DNA of 64,000 bases from Candidatus Sulfopaludibacter sp. GTDB lineage: Bacteria; Acidobacteriota; Terriglobia; Bryobacterales; Bryobacteraceae. Positions 25,155 through 34,012 of the stretch are shown piece after piece. The notes below the pieces were generated by a model. That model was not told the origin of the DNA, made no database searches, and saw only the letters and a program-made list of their open reading frames with translations. Both the position numbers and the translations under genes were made by a program. The stretch lies in the NCBI GenBank assembly GCA_031292755.1, contig JARLGM010000012.1, forward strand, positions 1 to 64,000, written 5' to 3'. How positions within the stretch are numbered: the stretch's first letter is position 1; each line of letters begins with the position of its first letter.

Positions 25155-26381
25155 ATGCGACACAATTTGTTTTCAGCGGGGACGCGGCCGGTGGTAGCCG
25201 TTCTTATTGGCGCGATGCTGTTCGGAGCAGGAGCTCTTCTGGCTCAGGACGCACCCCCGGCTCCGCCACCCCCCGATCAGATGCTCAGTCCGGACCAATT
25301 GAACGATCTGGTAGCGCCCGTGGCGCTTTATCCGGATCCCCTGTTGAGCCAGGTTCTGGTGGCCTCCACTTACCCGCTCGAAGTGGTGCAGGCGTATCAG
25401 TGGGAGCAAAAAAATCCCGGTATAACAGGACCGGCTCTGACCCAGGCGGCGCAGGAGCAGAACTGGGATGCCAGCGTGCAGGCACTGGTGATTTACCCGG
25501 ACGTCTTGAAGCGCCTGAATGACGACGTGGCCTGGACGACGAACCTGGGAAATGCCTTTCTGGCCCAGCAGCAGGATGTGATGGCGGCCGTACAGCGGAT
25601 GCGCCAGTCGGCGCAACAGGCCGGCAAACTGCAGTCCACGCCGCAGGAGACGGTGGCGACCAACACCGATGCGGGTGCCCCTTATATTGAAATCCAGCCT
25701 GCCAGCCCGGATGTAATCTACGTGCCGGTGTACGATCCCAGTTGGATCTGGGGACCGCCGATGTGGTATCCCTATCCGCACTGGTGGTGGCCGCCGCGCT
25801 CGTTCCTGACCGGCGGCATGTACTTTGGGTTCGGTGGACCGATCAACGTGGGCTTCTACTTCGGCGCCGGTTGGCACGGCTGGGGCGGATGGGGTTGGCA
25901 TCCCGGATGGGGTAACCGGACGGTGATCGTGAACAATACGTTCATCCACCGGTACAACTTCAACACCACGAACATCACTAATGTCCGCGGAAACAGCGTA
26001 TGGTCGCACGACGTGGCTCACCGCGAAGGCGTGCCGTACGCGAACCAGGGGCTGCGCAACCAGTACCAGTCGAATGTGCGGCAGAATCTTTCGCGGCCTA
26101 CCGCGGAACAGGTCCGCCCGCAGATGCAGCAGGGTGGGGAGCGGTTCGGAAATCGCCAGGTTCCCCAGAACACGGCTCCGGCGCAGAATCGCGGCGTTTT
26201 CGGAGGGATGAACAGCGGCTCCGCCGCACGGCAGAATGCCGATCATGGCTATTCCAGTATGGGGCCGGCTCGTTCCGCTCCGTCCGGCCGGACGTTCGGC
26301 GGCGGCGGTGGTGGCGGACGTCCCTCCGGCGGTGGTGGCGGCGGACGGCCTTCAGGCGGCGGCGGAAGAGGGGGCAGGTAA
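25155..26381 (+). CDS. DUF3300 domain-containing secreted protein
   Basis: A 408-residue exported protein. A signal peptide (residues 1-33) is followed by proline-rich sequence and the DUF3300 domain: LDDLVAPVALYPDPLLSQVL-like (here LNDLVAPVALYPDPLLSQVL), STYPLEVVQAYQW, NWDASVQALVIYPDVL and VIYVPVYDPSWIWG. Trp/Tyr/Gly-rich stretches follow (about 200-265), and the tail is almost all Gly, Arg and Ser. The start at 25155 follows GAGGAGG at 25142-25148. The stop overlaps the DUF2950 start by one base, a common arrangement. The role of DUF3300 is unknown; a periplasmic or outer-membrane location is expected. Confidence 0.9.
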   Translation: MRHNLFSAGTRPVVAVLIGAMLFGAGALLAQDAPPAPPPPDQMLSPDQLNDLVAPVALYPDPLLSQVLVASTYPLEVVQAYQWEQKNPGITGPALTQAAQEQNWDASVQALVIYPDVLKRLNDDVAWTTNLGNAFLAQQQDVMAAVQRMRQSAQQAGKLQSTPQETVATNTDAGAPYIEIQPASPDVIYVPVYDPSWIWGPPMWYPYPHWWWPPRSFLTGGMYFGFGGPINVGFYFGAGWHGWGGWGWHPGWGNRTVIVNNTFIHRYNFNTTNITNVRGNSVWSHDVAHREGVPYANQGLRNQYQSNVRQNLSRPTAEQVRPQMQQGGERFGNRQVPQNTAPAQNRGVFGGMNSGSAARQNADHGYSSMGPARSAPSGRTFGGGGGGGRPSGGGGGGRPSGGGGRGGR

Positions 26382-27289
26382 TGATCGATCGAGCTTCCAT
26401 CGCCTTTGCGGCACTGCTGGGGATGGCGCTGATCCCCGCCCTGGCGCAAACCGGCCAGAAGACATTCGACTCACCGCAGCAAGCGGCCCAGGCACTGATC
26501 GACGCTGCCGGCGCCAACAATACGGTGGCCATGCTTCAAATTCTCGGCCCCGGCGGCAAGGACATCGTCGCATCCGGCGACGCCGCCGCCGATAAAGAAA
26601 GCCGCGCGCAGTTTGCGGAGCTGGCCCGGCAGAAAATGAACGTGGAAGTGGATGCGGACAAGGACCGTGCCACGCTCGTGGTGGGTCCGGACGATTGGCC
26701 CATGCCGGTACCGATCGTGCTGGAAAAAGGGAAGTGGCACTTCGACTCGGTAACGGGCCGGGTGGAAGTTCTGGCCCGGCGCATCGGGCGCAACGAACTC
26801 ACCTCGCTGGAGGTCTGCCGGGCTTACGTGGAGGCGCAGATGGACTATGCTTCGCGCGACCGCACCGCAACCGGCGTCCTGCAATACGCTCAGAAAATCA
26901 TCGGCACGCCTGGGAAAAAGGACGGCCTGTATTGGGAAGGCGAGCCGGAAAACCTGGTGCCCAAAGCCTTCGCCGATGCCTCCGCCGCAATTTCCGCCGA
27001 AGGCAAGAGGCCCGAATCGTACCACGGCTACTACTTCCGCATCTTGAAGGCGCAAGGTCCGGACGCCGAAGGCGGCGCGCTGGATTATGTGGTGAAAGGC
27101 AAGATGATCGGCGGGTTCGCGCTGATTGCCTACCCCGCGGAATACGGAGTCTCCGGCATCAAGACCTTCCTTGTGAACCACACGGGCAAGGTATATCAGA
27201 AGGACCTCGGCGCGGCCACCGGCACGCTGGCCCGCCAGGTCACGCGCTACAATCCCGACAAGAGCTGGAAGCAGGTGACGGAGGAGTGA
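26381..27289 (+). CDS. DUF2950 domain-containing secreted protein
   Basis: A 302-residue exported protein of family DUF2950. The signal peptide is MIDRASIAFAALLGMALIPALAQ. Recognisable family stretches are FDSPQQAAQALIDAA, KGKWHFDSVTGRVEVLARRIGRNEL, EGEPENLVPKAFADAS, PESYHGYYFRILKAQG and YGVSGIKTFLVNHTGKVYQKDLG. The ATG shares one base with the preceding stop (TAATG), so it is coupled with the DUF3300 gene. This DUF3300-DUF2950 pair recurs in many genomes, but its function is unknown. Confidence 0.93.
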   Translation: MIDRASIAFAALLGMALIPALAQTGQKTFDSPQQAAQALIDAAGANNTVAMLQILGPGGKDIVASGDAAADKESRAQFAELARQKMNVEVDADKDRATLVVGPDDWPMPVPIVLEKGKWHFDSVTGRVEVLARRIGRNELTSLEVCRAYVEAQMDYASRDRTATGVLQYAQKIIGTPGKKDGLYWEGEPENLVPKAFADASAAISAEGKRPESYHGYYFRILKAQGPDAEGGALDYVVKGKMIGGFALIAYPAEYGVSGIKTFLVNHTGKVYQKDLGAATGTLARQVTRYNPDKSWKQVTEE

Positions 27290-27291
27290 CG

Positions 27292-28386
27292 CTACTGTAG
27301 TTTTCCCCGCCCGTCTACCGGCCACACGGTTTCGACGGTATCGCCACGCAGGCCGTAGACCTTCTCGTGAAGGTTGACCGCCACGCAGATGTGATTGGGG
27401 ATCACGTGGACCCGGTCGCCCACCTGAAACCCGCGTTCCGCGTGAGCGAGGTCCACATAGCCGTGCTCTTCATTCATCTTGTGAAACTTCGCTCCGGGAG
27501 CTTCCACGATATGGCCGAAGGTCACCTCGCTCGAGTTGGCCAGCCGGTCCGAGGAGAACGTCTTGGATCCGCCATCGATGATCATATGGCCGGGGCGCGC
27601 GGTGGAAACCACGGTAGTCAGAATGGACGCCGCGCAATCCTCCAGGGTGCAGCCGCCGCTGCGAATGGTGTTGATGTCGTTGAACACGTAGGTGCCGGGC
27701 CGGATCTCGGTCAGTCCCTGGACTTCATGGGAGTGGAACAGCGTAGGAGTGGACCCGCCGCTGACAATGCGCGTGTCGATGCCGGCCTTGCGGAAGTCTG
27801 CCAGGATGCCGGCCAGCAACTCCGAGAGCTGCGCCAGCGCGGCCAGTCCGCCGGCGTCCAGGTCCTTGATATGGCCGGGATAGAAGGTGATGCCTTCCAG
27901 GGTGAGGTGCGGCAATTTATCAATGCACCGCGCCAGTTCGAGCAGCAGTGCGCCAGGCGCCACTCCCACACGTCCCAGGCCCACATCCACTTCGGCAAGG
28001 ACTCCCAGTTCGACCGCCGCCGCGCCCGCCGCATCGCTCAGTTGCCGGGCCGCGACCAGGCTATCGAGCGCCACCGTGACGCGCGTCCGGCGGGCGACAT
28101 CCATCAGGCGCTCCAGCTTGGTGTGGCCGATGATGGGATAGGCCAACAGCATGTCCGCGGGTTCCGCTCCCAGCATTACTTCAGCTTCCGAGACTTTCGC
28201 CACCGTCAGTCCGGCGGCGCCGGAATCGAGTTGCAGCTTGCCGATGCGCACGCTCTTGTGCGTCTTGGTGTGGGGCCGCAGGCGCAGTCCGTGTTGGGCA
28301 GCGTAGTCCGCTACGCGGCGCAGATTGCGGTCCATGATGTCGAGGTCTACTACCAGGCGGGGCGTATCGATTTCGGAAACGTGCAT
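27292..28386 (-). CDS. D-threonine aldolase/alanine-racemase-fold PLP enzyme (D-TA family)
   Basis: A 364-residue PLP enzyme with the alanine-racemase N-terminal barrel. The PLP lysine is in LRPHTKTHKSV (Lys near residue 41). The C-terminal domain carries the metal-binding PNHICVAVN (His near 331 and Cys two residues on), the signature of D-threonine aldolase, 3-hydroxy-D-aspartate aldolase and D-serine dehydratase relatives. The reaction is therefore probably cleavage or dehydration of a D-3-hydroxyamino acid; which one is not clear. It is convergent with the DUF2950 gene (2 bp gap) and divergent from the VOC gene, with AGGATATCCT between the starts. Confidence 0.9.
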   Translation of the reverse strand: MHVSEIDTPRLVVDLDIMDRNLRRVADYAAQHGLRLRPHTKTHKSVRIGKLQLDSGAAGLTVAKVSEAEVMLGAEPADMLLAYPIIGHTKLERLMDVARRTRVTVALDSLVAARQLSDAAGAAAVELGVLAEVDVGLGRVGVAPGALLLELARCIDKLPHLTLEGITFYPGHIKDLDAGGLAALAQLSELLAGILADFRKAGIDTRIVSGGSTPTLFHSHEVQGLTEIRPGTYVFNDINTIRSGGCTLEDCAASILTTVVSTARPGHMIIDGGSKTFSSDRLANSSEVTFGHIVEAPGAKFHKMNEEHGYVDLAHAERGFQVGDRVHVIPNHICVAVNLHEKVYGLRGDTVETVWPVDGRGKLQ

Positions 28387-28392
28387 GTATTC

Positions 28393-28402
28393 AGGATATC
28401 CT
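28393..28402. promoter_or_regulatory. Palindromic AGGATATCCT, possible bidirectional -10
   Basis: The 10-bp palindrome contains TATCCT on each strand. The plus copy ends 6 bases before the VOC ATG (28409); the minus copy ends 6 bases before the D-TA ATG (28386). Each spacing fits a leaderless transcript, and neither gene has a convincing Shine-Dalgarno. See the same palindrome at 41806. Confidence 0.45.
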
Positions 28403-28408
28403 CCTGGT

Positions 28409-29335
28409 ATGAGATGTCTGCTCGGACTTATGATCTGCCTGCCGCTTGCCGTCCAGACGCAGCCCGCCCGGCCGAAGGTCCTGGGCGTGGCGCATTATTC
28501 CATTTTCGTCAGCGATCTGGCCAAGGCGCGGGCGTTTTATGAGGATTTTCTCGGGTACGAAGAGGCGTTCACTCTGCCCAAACCGGACGGCACGGTGCAG
28601 ATGGCCTTTGTGAAGATCAACGACCATCAGTATTTGGAACTGGTCAACACGCCGAATAAAGGAGAGGGCCAGTTGAACCATCTGGGCCTCTATACCGACG
28701 ACGTGGAGCGGATGCGGCAGTATCTGGGTTCGCGCGGCGTCCAAGTGCCGGAGCAGGTAAGTACGAACCGCATCGGGAATCATAAGATCTCAGTGACGGA
28801 TCCCGACGGGCACACCGTGGAGATCGTGCAATACATGCCCGATAGCTGGACCGGCAAAGACACGGGCAAGCACATGCCCGCCACGCGCATCTCAGACAGC
28901 ATGATGCACGCCGGAATCCTGGTGGGCAACCTGGAAGCGGCGGCGCGATTCTACGGCGGAATCCTCGGCTGCCACGAGACCTGGCGCGGCAACAGCCTCA
29001 CCAGCACGACCTTGAACTGGGTCAACATGCGCGTGCCGGATGGCGACAACCACGTGGAGTTCATGCTCTATAAGGGCCTTCCGGCGCCGGACCGGCGCGG
29101 CAGCGCGCATCACGTGTGCCTGGTAGTGCCCGATATTCAAAAGGCCGTGGCTACACTGGAAGCGCGCCCGGCGCGCAAGAACTACGCTCGCGAAATGAAG
29201 ATCAACCTGGGCGTGGACAACAAGCGACAGGTGGGCCTGTTCGATCCCGACGGGACGCGCGTGGAGATGATGGAGATCAATCCCGTGGATGGCAAGGCCG
29301 CGCCATCGTCCACGCTGCCGCCGCCGCGGGAGTAG
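28409..29335 (+). CDS. Secreted double VOC-domain protein
   Basis: A 308-residue protein with two glyoxalase/dioxygenase-fold (VOC) domains. A signal peptide (MRCLLGLMICLPLAVQ) is followed by domain 1 (LGVAHYSIFVSDLAKARAFYEDFLGYEE to DPDGHTVEIVQYMP) and domain 2 (MMHAGILVGNLEAAARFYGGILG to FDPDGTRVEMMEI). Possible metal ligands are H in VAHYSI with E in VEIVQY, and H in MHAGIL with E in VEMMEI. Export of a VOC enzyme is uncommon outside this phylum. The substrate is not apparent. Confidence 0.88.
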   Translation: MRCLLGLMICLPLAVQTQPARPKVLGVAHYSIFVSDLAKARAFYEDFLGYEEAFTLPKPDGTVQMAFVKINDHQYLELVNTPNKGEGQLNHLGLYTDDVERMRQYLGSRGVQVPEQVSTNRIGNHKISVTDPDGHTVEIVQYMPDSWTGKDTGKHMPATRISDSMMHAGILVGNLEAAARFYGGILGCHETWRGNSLTSTTLNWVNMRVPDGDNHVEFMLYKGLPAPDRRGSAHHVCLVVPDIQKAVATLEARPARKNYAREMKINLGVDNKRQVGLFDPDGTRVEMMEINPVDGKAAPSSTLPPPRE

Positions 29336-29352
29336 AGTCTGGAGCTTCCTTC

Positions 29353-29392
29353 AACGCGGAGGTGCGGAGGCGCCGAGGAAGACGCGGAGAAG
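29353..29392. repeat. Degenerate GCGGAGG tandem repeat
   Basis: Runs of ACGCGGAGG, TGCGGAGG, CGCCGAGG and ACGCGGAG follow each other in the gap after the VOC gene. The sequence resembles the intergenic ACGCGGAGG-type repeats that recur in various bacterial genomes. It explains part of the 89-bp gap before the next convergent gene. Confidence 0.4.
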
Positions 29393-29424
29393 ACCGATAG
29401 GAAAATTAGATTTTCCGATTTAGG

Positions 29425-31839
29425 CTAGTATGTGACTCCGGTTTTTCGGCCTTCCGATTCTCCGCGCAGCCAGACGTAGAGGGGGGCGTGGGGAGCGGGG
29501 GCGGGCCAGGGCATGGAGATTCGGAGAGTCTGTTTGCCGGGCTCGCCGGGTACGGGCGTGGGAATGGCATCGATGGGCAGACCCTGCTGCGCGTCCCAGC
29601 CGGCTTTCTCCACCAGGTCCAGGTCGGTGCCCTTCAAAATGCCGGCGAAGGCGGAGGGGCCGGCGGGTTCGCTGGTGAGCGTGAATTGATCCAGGCGCGG
29701 GATGCGTACCACGCGTCCCAGTTTCATTTCGTCGGAACGGCCTTCCGGTTCGGTGATCACCGCTGCGGAGATGGCGCAGCCGGGATAACCGATGGCGCCC
29801 GGGTCGAACGAAAGATACAATTCGCCGGGTCCGGCAAAGCTCATGGCGGCGCCCCCGGCAGGTTCGTCTGGGGAGAGTTTCAGCGGACGGCGCAAGCCTC
29901 CGCCGGCACATCCGAGTTCTACCCGCGGCCGGCCGCTGAGATTTTGGACCTGTAGCACCAGCCCCAGGGTGAAGCCGGCCGGCAATTCGTCTTCGCGCAA
30001 ATCCACGCCCAGATTGCCGGGCATGGACTTCCGCACCGCGGTGATGTGGGGTCTGGGCCCCACCACTTCGATGGCATCCGGCAAAATCAGCGGCTGCTCC
30101 AGCCCTTTTACCTGGAGCGCGAGGGGAAAACGCTGCCCGGGTTTGGCCCCGTTCTTCAGTTGGATTTCGCCGGTCCATTCCTGTTTTGTTCCGCTGCCGG
30201 TAAGCGGACCGGCAGCGGTTGCGATGGCCTGAATTCGATCCAATCCGGTACCGTCCAGCCGGACACTCTGACGATCTGCGCCCACGTTCACGCGCACGGG
30301 CAGACTGGAGACTGTGGGGTTAGGCGGCAGGATGGTGACCGGCACTTCCTGGGCCTTGCCGTCGGATTGCGACAGCAGCAACGCATACGATCCTGGCGCG
30401 GCGGTATCGATGTCCACATCCATGGTGCTCTGCGGCCCCGAGCCTTTGCCGGACGGCAGATCGAACTGCAGGCCGGAAACTTTAACGGTCTTGCTGCCTT
30501 GCTTCTTCCACTGGACTTTATCGACAAACTCGAAATCCGCTCCGGTCAACTTCACCGTAGCGATGCCGCTACCCTCCACGAGCTTGCCACTGGAACCGGG
30601 GACCAGCCTGACCCGCGAAAAGTCGGCATACGGGTGAAGCCAGACAGTGCCCAAACTGATCGGGTCCCAGTCCCACCCGGCAGCCAGGCGGTACTCGCCG
30701 GCCGGGGCCTTGGACTTGGAGAGGTCGACTTCGAGGGAATCGGGCGAGGCCACACTCACGCGGACGGCTGCCTGCGCGCCTTGCACTGTGGGAATCAACC
30801 GCCAGTCGTGGGCGCGCGCCAGATCTTTTGCGCTGGAACCCTCGGCCAGTCTCAGCTTCACGGTGGATTTGGAGCCAATGGCCAGATGGGCCGCTCCGGC
30901 GAGGGCCACCACCGGCGGTGTGAGATCCGGCACGCGGTACGCCCACAGATAGGCGAGGTGCGTCCGGGATTTCATGGCTGCGTTCCTGGTACACAACGCC
31001 AGGGCATCGCCGGCGTTGGCCTGAGCGAAGGCCGAGCGGAATTCCGTGCCGGGAAACATCACGTCCTTGAGATTGGCAAATAAGGCTGTGCCCCCTGCCG
31101 CAAGGGCCACCCCATTGCCGAAGAACATCCCGGCGACTGCCGCGGCCAAGCCCACCGACTGCTGCATCTGCGTGGCAGTGGAAGCCAGCGGATCATAATT
31201 GTTGGCGGCGGGAAGCACAGTTTGCAGCAGCAGGGACGCCTGTTGGCTGGGATTCGCGGTAGAGTCCAGTTTCGGTACGGCTACGCCGAATTGGGAAGAG
31301 AAGCCTTTCAGTGCCGCACCGGTTCCGCCGCCGGAGGTTTCCGCATCGGCCAATTCCTGAACCAGCGTTTCCACTTCGGAGGTCTGCTCGGCATAATCCG
31401 CCAGTTGCAGCAGCAGGTCCTCGTTATGCGCCACCAGCGATTTCACCTTGCCCATGCTCAGCCCGCTGGGTCCTACGATCAAGGCGATTACCTGCGGAAT
31501 CTGCGGAAGATCCCATTCGGCATGGCTGCCGGCTTTACGCGCGCCCAAAGCAATGACGGCGCTGCCCCCCTGCGGCACAAGCAGTGCCACGACCTCTTCC
31601 TTTTCGGAAGCTTGGGGGGGAATGTGGACGGGATCCCAGACCAGACGCGATCCGGCGGGAATCAGCGAAACGGATTTCAAAGGAAGGGTGGGAGCCTTGG
31701 CGGAGGGGCGTATGGCAATCCTGAAGCTACCCAGGGAAACGCTGCCGGTGCAGCCGCGCGGCACTGGAACCGCGGATCCTTCAGGATTCCCCAGTGCCGG
31801 CGCGGCCACCAGAATGACCACCCATGCTAGCTTGCGCAT
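29425..31839 (-). CDS. Large secreted protein with IPT/TIG-like repeats, unknown function
   Basis: An 804-residue exported protein with no family I recognise. Residues 1-17 form a signal peptide (MRKLAWVVILVAAPALG). The first 260 residues are alpha/beta with a helical stretch (LLLQLADYAEQTSEVETLVQEL) and an Ala/Gly-rich, possibly membrane-inserting segment (VGLAAAVAGMFFGNGVALAAGG, near 228-250). The C-terminal 450 residues look like repeated beta-sandwiches with TIG-like openings: VKLTGADFEFVDKVQW, VRLDGTGLDRIQAIA, and FAGILKGTDLDLVEKAGW, each followed by PP/VP-type strands. IPT/TIG domains are usually found in surface adhesins and enzymes. It is flanked by a VOC gene and Pal, both independent. 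Confidence 0.7.
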   Translation of the reverse strand: MRKLAWVVILVAAPALGNPEGSAVPVPRGCTGSVSLGSFRIAIRPSAKAPTLPLKSVSLIPAGSRLVWDPVHIPPQASEKEEVVALLVPQGGSAVIALGARKAGSHAEWDLPQIPQVIALIVGPSGLSMGKVKSLVAHNEDLLLQLADYAEQTSEVETLVQELADAETSGGGTGAALKGFSSQFGVAVPKLDSTANPSQQASLLLQTVLPAANNYDPLASTATQMQQSVGLAAAVAGMFFGNGVALAAGGTALFANLKDVMFPGTEFRSAFAQANAGDALALCTRNAAMKSRTHLAYLWAYRVPDLTPPVVALAGAAHLAIGSKSTVKLRLAEGSSAKDLARAHDWRLIPTVQGAQAAVRVSVASPDSLEVDLSKSKAPAGEYRLAAGWDWDPISLGTVWLHPYADFSRVRLVPGSSGKLVEGSGIATVKLTGADFEFVDKVQWKKQGSKTVKVSGLQFDLPSGKGSGPQSTMDVDIDTAAPGSYALLLSQSDGKAQEVPVTILPPNPTVSSLPVRVNVGADRQSVRLDGTGLDRIQAIATAAGPLTGSGTKQEWTGEIQLKNGAKPGQRFPLALQVKGLEQPLILPDAIEVVGPRPHITAVRKSMPGNLGVDLREDELPAGFTLGLVLQVQNLSGRPRVELGCAGGGLRRPLKLSPDEPAGGAAMSFAGPGELYLSFDPGAIGYPGCAISAAVITEPEGRSDEMKLGRVVRIPRLDQFTLTSEPAGPSAFAGILKGTDLDLVEKAGWDAQQGLPIDAIPTPVPGEPGKQTLRISMPWPAPAPHAPLYVWLRGESEGRKTGVTY

Positions 31840-31886
31840 TACTCTAATGAGATGCGCGTGCGGCCGTAAAAGTCGGCCGCAAACAC

Positions 31887-32480
31887 TTACTTGGTCGCCA
31901 CGATGTGAATGCGGCGGTTCTTCTGCCAGCAGGCTTCGTCGTGGTCTTCGCAGACGGGCTTGTCTTTCCCATAGCTGACCACATTGAGCTGCGCGGACGA
32001 GATGCCTACGCCGACCAGATAATCCTTGGCGGACTTGGCGCGGGCATCGCCGAGCGCCATATTGTAGGCTTCCGAACCACGCTCATCGCAGTGGCCTTCG
32101 ATGGCCAACTTATAGTCGGGATACTGCGAGATGATGTCGCGCAGTTCGGTGGAATCGGCCTGGAGAGCCTTGATGGCATCGGGCCGCAGAGTGTGCTGGT
32201 TATAGTCGAAATAGGCGTCCTCAATCCGAGCCAGCAATGTCTCAATGCGGGCCTTTTCAGCCGCGGTGGGCATGCGCTGCGAGGGCGGAGTTGACGCTCT
32301 CTCAGCGGGCGGCGGAGTACGCCGTTCGGGCGTCGAACTGGACTGCTGCCGCGCGGGCGCCGAAGCGGTCTGCTGGGGAGCGGGCGGTGTGGCGGCAGCC
32401 ACTTTTTTCTTGGCGCAACCTGCACCGATCAAGCCGAACGCTGCGATGGCAACCAAGGTCAGTCTAGCGGAATTCTTCAT
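31887..32480 (-). CDS. pal: Peptidoglycan-associated lipoprotein (Pal, OmpA-family C-terminus)
   Basis: A 197-residue lipoprotein. The lipobox LIGAGC directs lipid attachment at Cys 22; a Pro/Ala/Ser/Thr-rich linker (24-75) crosses the periplasm. The OmpA-like domain has FDYNQHTLRPDAIKAL, the peptidoglycan-binding IEGHCDERGSEAYNMALGDARA, LVGVGISSAQLNVVSYGKDKP and KNRRIHIV. It tethers the outer membrane to the wall and usually works with TolB and TolA, which are not in the window. GGAGG lies just before the ATG. A single extra CEDHDEACW segment near the end has two cysteines that could form a disulfide. Confidence 0.95.
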   Translation of the reverse strand: MKNSARLTLVAIAAFGLIGAGCAKKKVAAATPPAPQQTASAPARQQSSSTPERRTPPPAERASTPPSQRMPTAAEKARIETLLARIEDAYFDYNQHTLRPDAIKALQADSTELRDIISQYPDYKLAIEGHCDERGSEAYNMALGDARAKSAKDYLVGVGISSAQLNVVSYGKDKPVCEDHDEACWQKNRRIHIVATK

Positions 32481-32638
32481 CTACTTGCCTCCATAGTTCT
32501 TTTTTATCTCCTGGTGCGTTTCAGCGCAATCCTGTGCAGACAGGATTCTGCCGGTGTGTCGTTTTGTCTACACTGGAACCTGGAGGCACTTTGCGCGAAC
32601 TGTTGCGCTCCGGTAGTCTTGCGGGGAATACGGCTGCC

Positions 32639-34012
32639 ATGCGCCGGCGAGCGCCGTGGCTGGTGCTGTGGCTGGGATTCGGAGGGCTGCTGATGGGCAT
32701 CATCGGCGCTGCCGTGGGAACTCTCCGCACGCTGGACCGTGTGCGTCTGGACGAAAGCCGCTTCCGTAAGAGCTTTCTGGCCCGGCTGAGCGCGCTGGAC
32801 CAGATTCGCTCGCAGATCTACCTTTCGGGCACCTATGTGCGGGATTTTCTGCTTTCGCCGGATCCGTCCGGCGCCGCCGCCCAATCGGATCGCCTGGTCA
32901 GTCTCAAGAAGGACACGCAGACGGCGATCCAAGCCTATTCGCGCGGCCTGGAACCGGAGGAGCGCGAGCCGTTTCTGGCCCTGCAATCGGAGATCGAAGA
33001 GTACTGGCGCGTGCTGGACCAGACCATCGCCTGGACAGCCAACGAGCGCAACCAGAAGCGCGATTCCTTTTTCTATGACGAACTGGTGCCGCGCCGCACG
33101 GCGATGTTGCAGATTGCCGACCGCATCGCCCTGGTGAACGAACACGGCCTCAACCGGTCCGAACAGCAACTGGCGGCCTCTTCCGGCAGCCTGCGCGGAA
33201 GCCTGATGGTGACTTTCGGAATCACTCTAGCCGGCGGCCTTGTGCTGGCGCTGCTGACTATCGGCTACACATTGCGGCTGGAGCGGGAACTGGAGCGGCG
33301 ACTGGAAGAGAACGCGCACGCCCGCGCGGATTTGCAGGAACTCTCCGCCCGCCTGGTACGCGCGCAGGAAAACGAGCGGCGCACGCTGGCCCGGGAACTG
33401 CACGACGAGGTGGGCCAATCGCTCTCGGCGATCCTCATGGAAACCGAGAACGCCGAATTCGCCGAGGAACTGGGGGAAATTCGGGAACACCTGGCTAGCG
33501 TCCGCACACTCGCCGAGAAGACCGTGAACGAAGTCCGCGACCTGGCGTTGCTGCTGCGCCCTTCCATGTTGGACGATTTCGGCCTGGTCCCGGCCTTGAA
33601 CTGGCATGCCCGCGAGATGACCAAGCGCACCGGCCTTAACGTGGTGGTGACTGCCGATGACGATGCTGACGATCTGCCGGACGAGCACAAGACGTGCATC
33701 TATCGCCTGGTGCAGGAGGCCGTCAATAATTCGGCACGGCACGCCAACGCCCGCACGGTAGAGGTGGTGGTGAAACACGAAGGCTCTCGCGTGCAGTTTT
33801 CGGTGCGCGACGATGGCGCGGGCTTCGACACGCGCTTTGTCCGCGGCTTGGGCCTGCTGGGCATGGAAGAACGCGTCCGCCGGCTGGGAGGAAAACTGCA
33901 ACTCGATTCGCAACTGGGGCGCGGCACGCTGATTTCCGCCCAATTGCCGCTAGTCGAACTGGATCGCAAGATGGGAAACGGGAATGGCATCCATACGCAT
34001 TTTGCTGGCTGA
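32639..34012 (+). CDS. Membrane histidine kinase (HisKA_3) with four-helix-type periplasmic sensor
   Basis: A 457-residue sensor kinase. TM1 lies at residues 7-28 (WLVLWLGFGGLLMGIIGAAVG), then a helical periplasmic domain (about 30-190), TM2 near 190-215 (LMVTFGITLAGGLVLALLTIGY), and a linker coiled coil. The H box is QENERRTLARELHDEVGQSLSAIL, followed by the HATPase motifs LVQEAVNNSARHA, DDGAGFDT and GLLGMEERV. The start at 32639 is where the membrane part begins; an in-frame GTG at 32534 is also possible. Its 3' end overlaps the regulator by 29 bp. Confidence 0.9.
   Translation: MRRRAPWLVLWLGFGGLLMGIIGAAVGTLRTLDRVRLDESRFRKSFLARLSALDQIRSQIYLSGTYVRDFLLSPDPSGAAAQSDRLVSLKKDTQTAIQAYSRGLEPEEREPFLALQSEIEEYWRVLDQTIAWTANERNQKRDSFFYDELVPRRTAMLQIADRIALVNEHGLNRSEQQLAASSGSLRGSLMVTFGITLAGGLVLALLTIGYTLRLERELERRLEENAHARADLQELSARLVRAQENERRTLARELHDEVGQSLSAILMETENAEFAEELGEIREHLASVRTLAEKTVNEVRDLALLLRPSMLDDFGLVPALNWHAREMTKRTGLNVVVTADDDADDLPDEHKTCIYRLVQEAVNNSARHANARTVEVVVKHEGSRVQFSVRDDGAGFDTRFVRGLGLLGMEERVRRLGGKLQLDSQLGRGTLISAQLPLVELDRKMGNGNGIHTHFAG

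Noticed and set aside
26290-26381. Repeated GGCGGCGG sequence resembling a repeat array
   Set aside because: It is the Gly-rich coding tail of the DUF3300 protein, not a CRISPR array or intergenic repeat.
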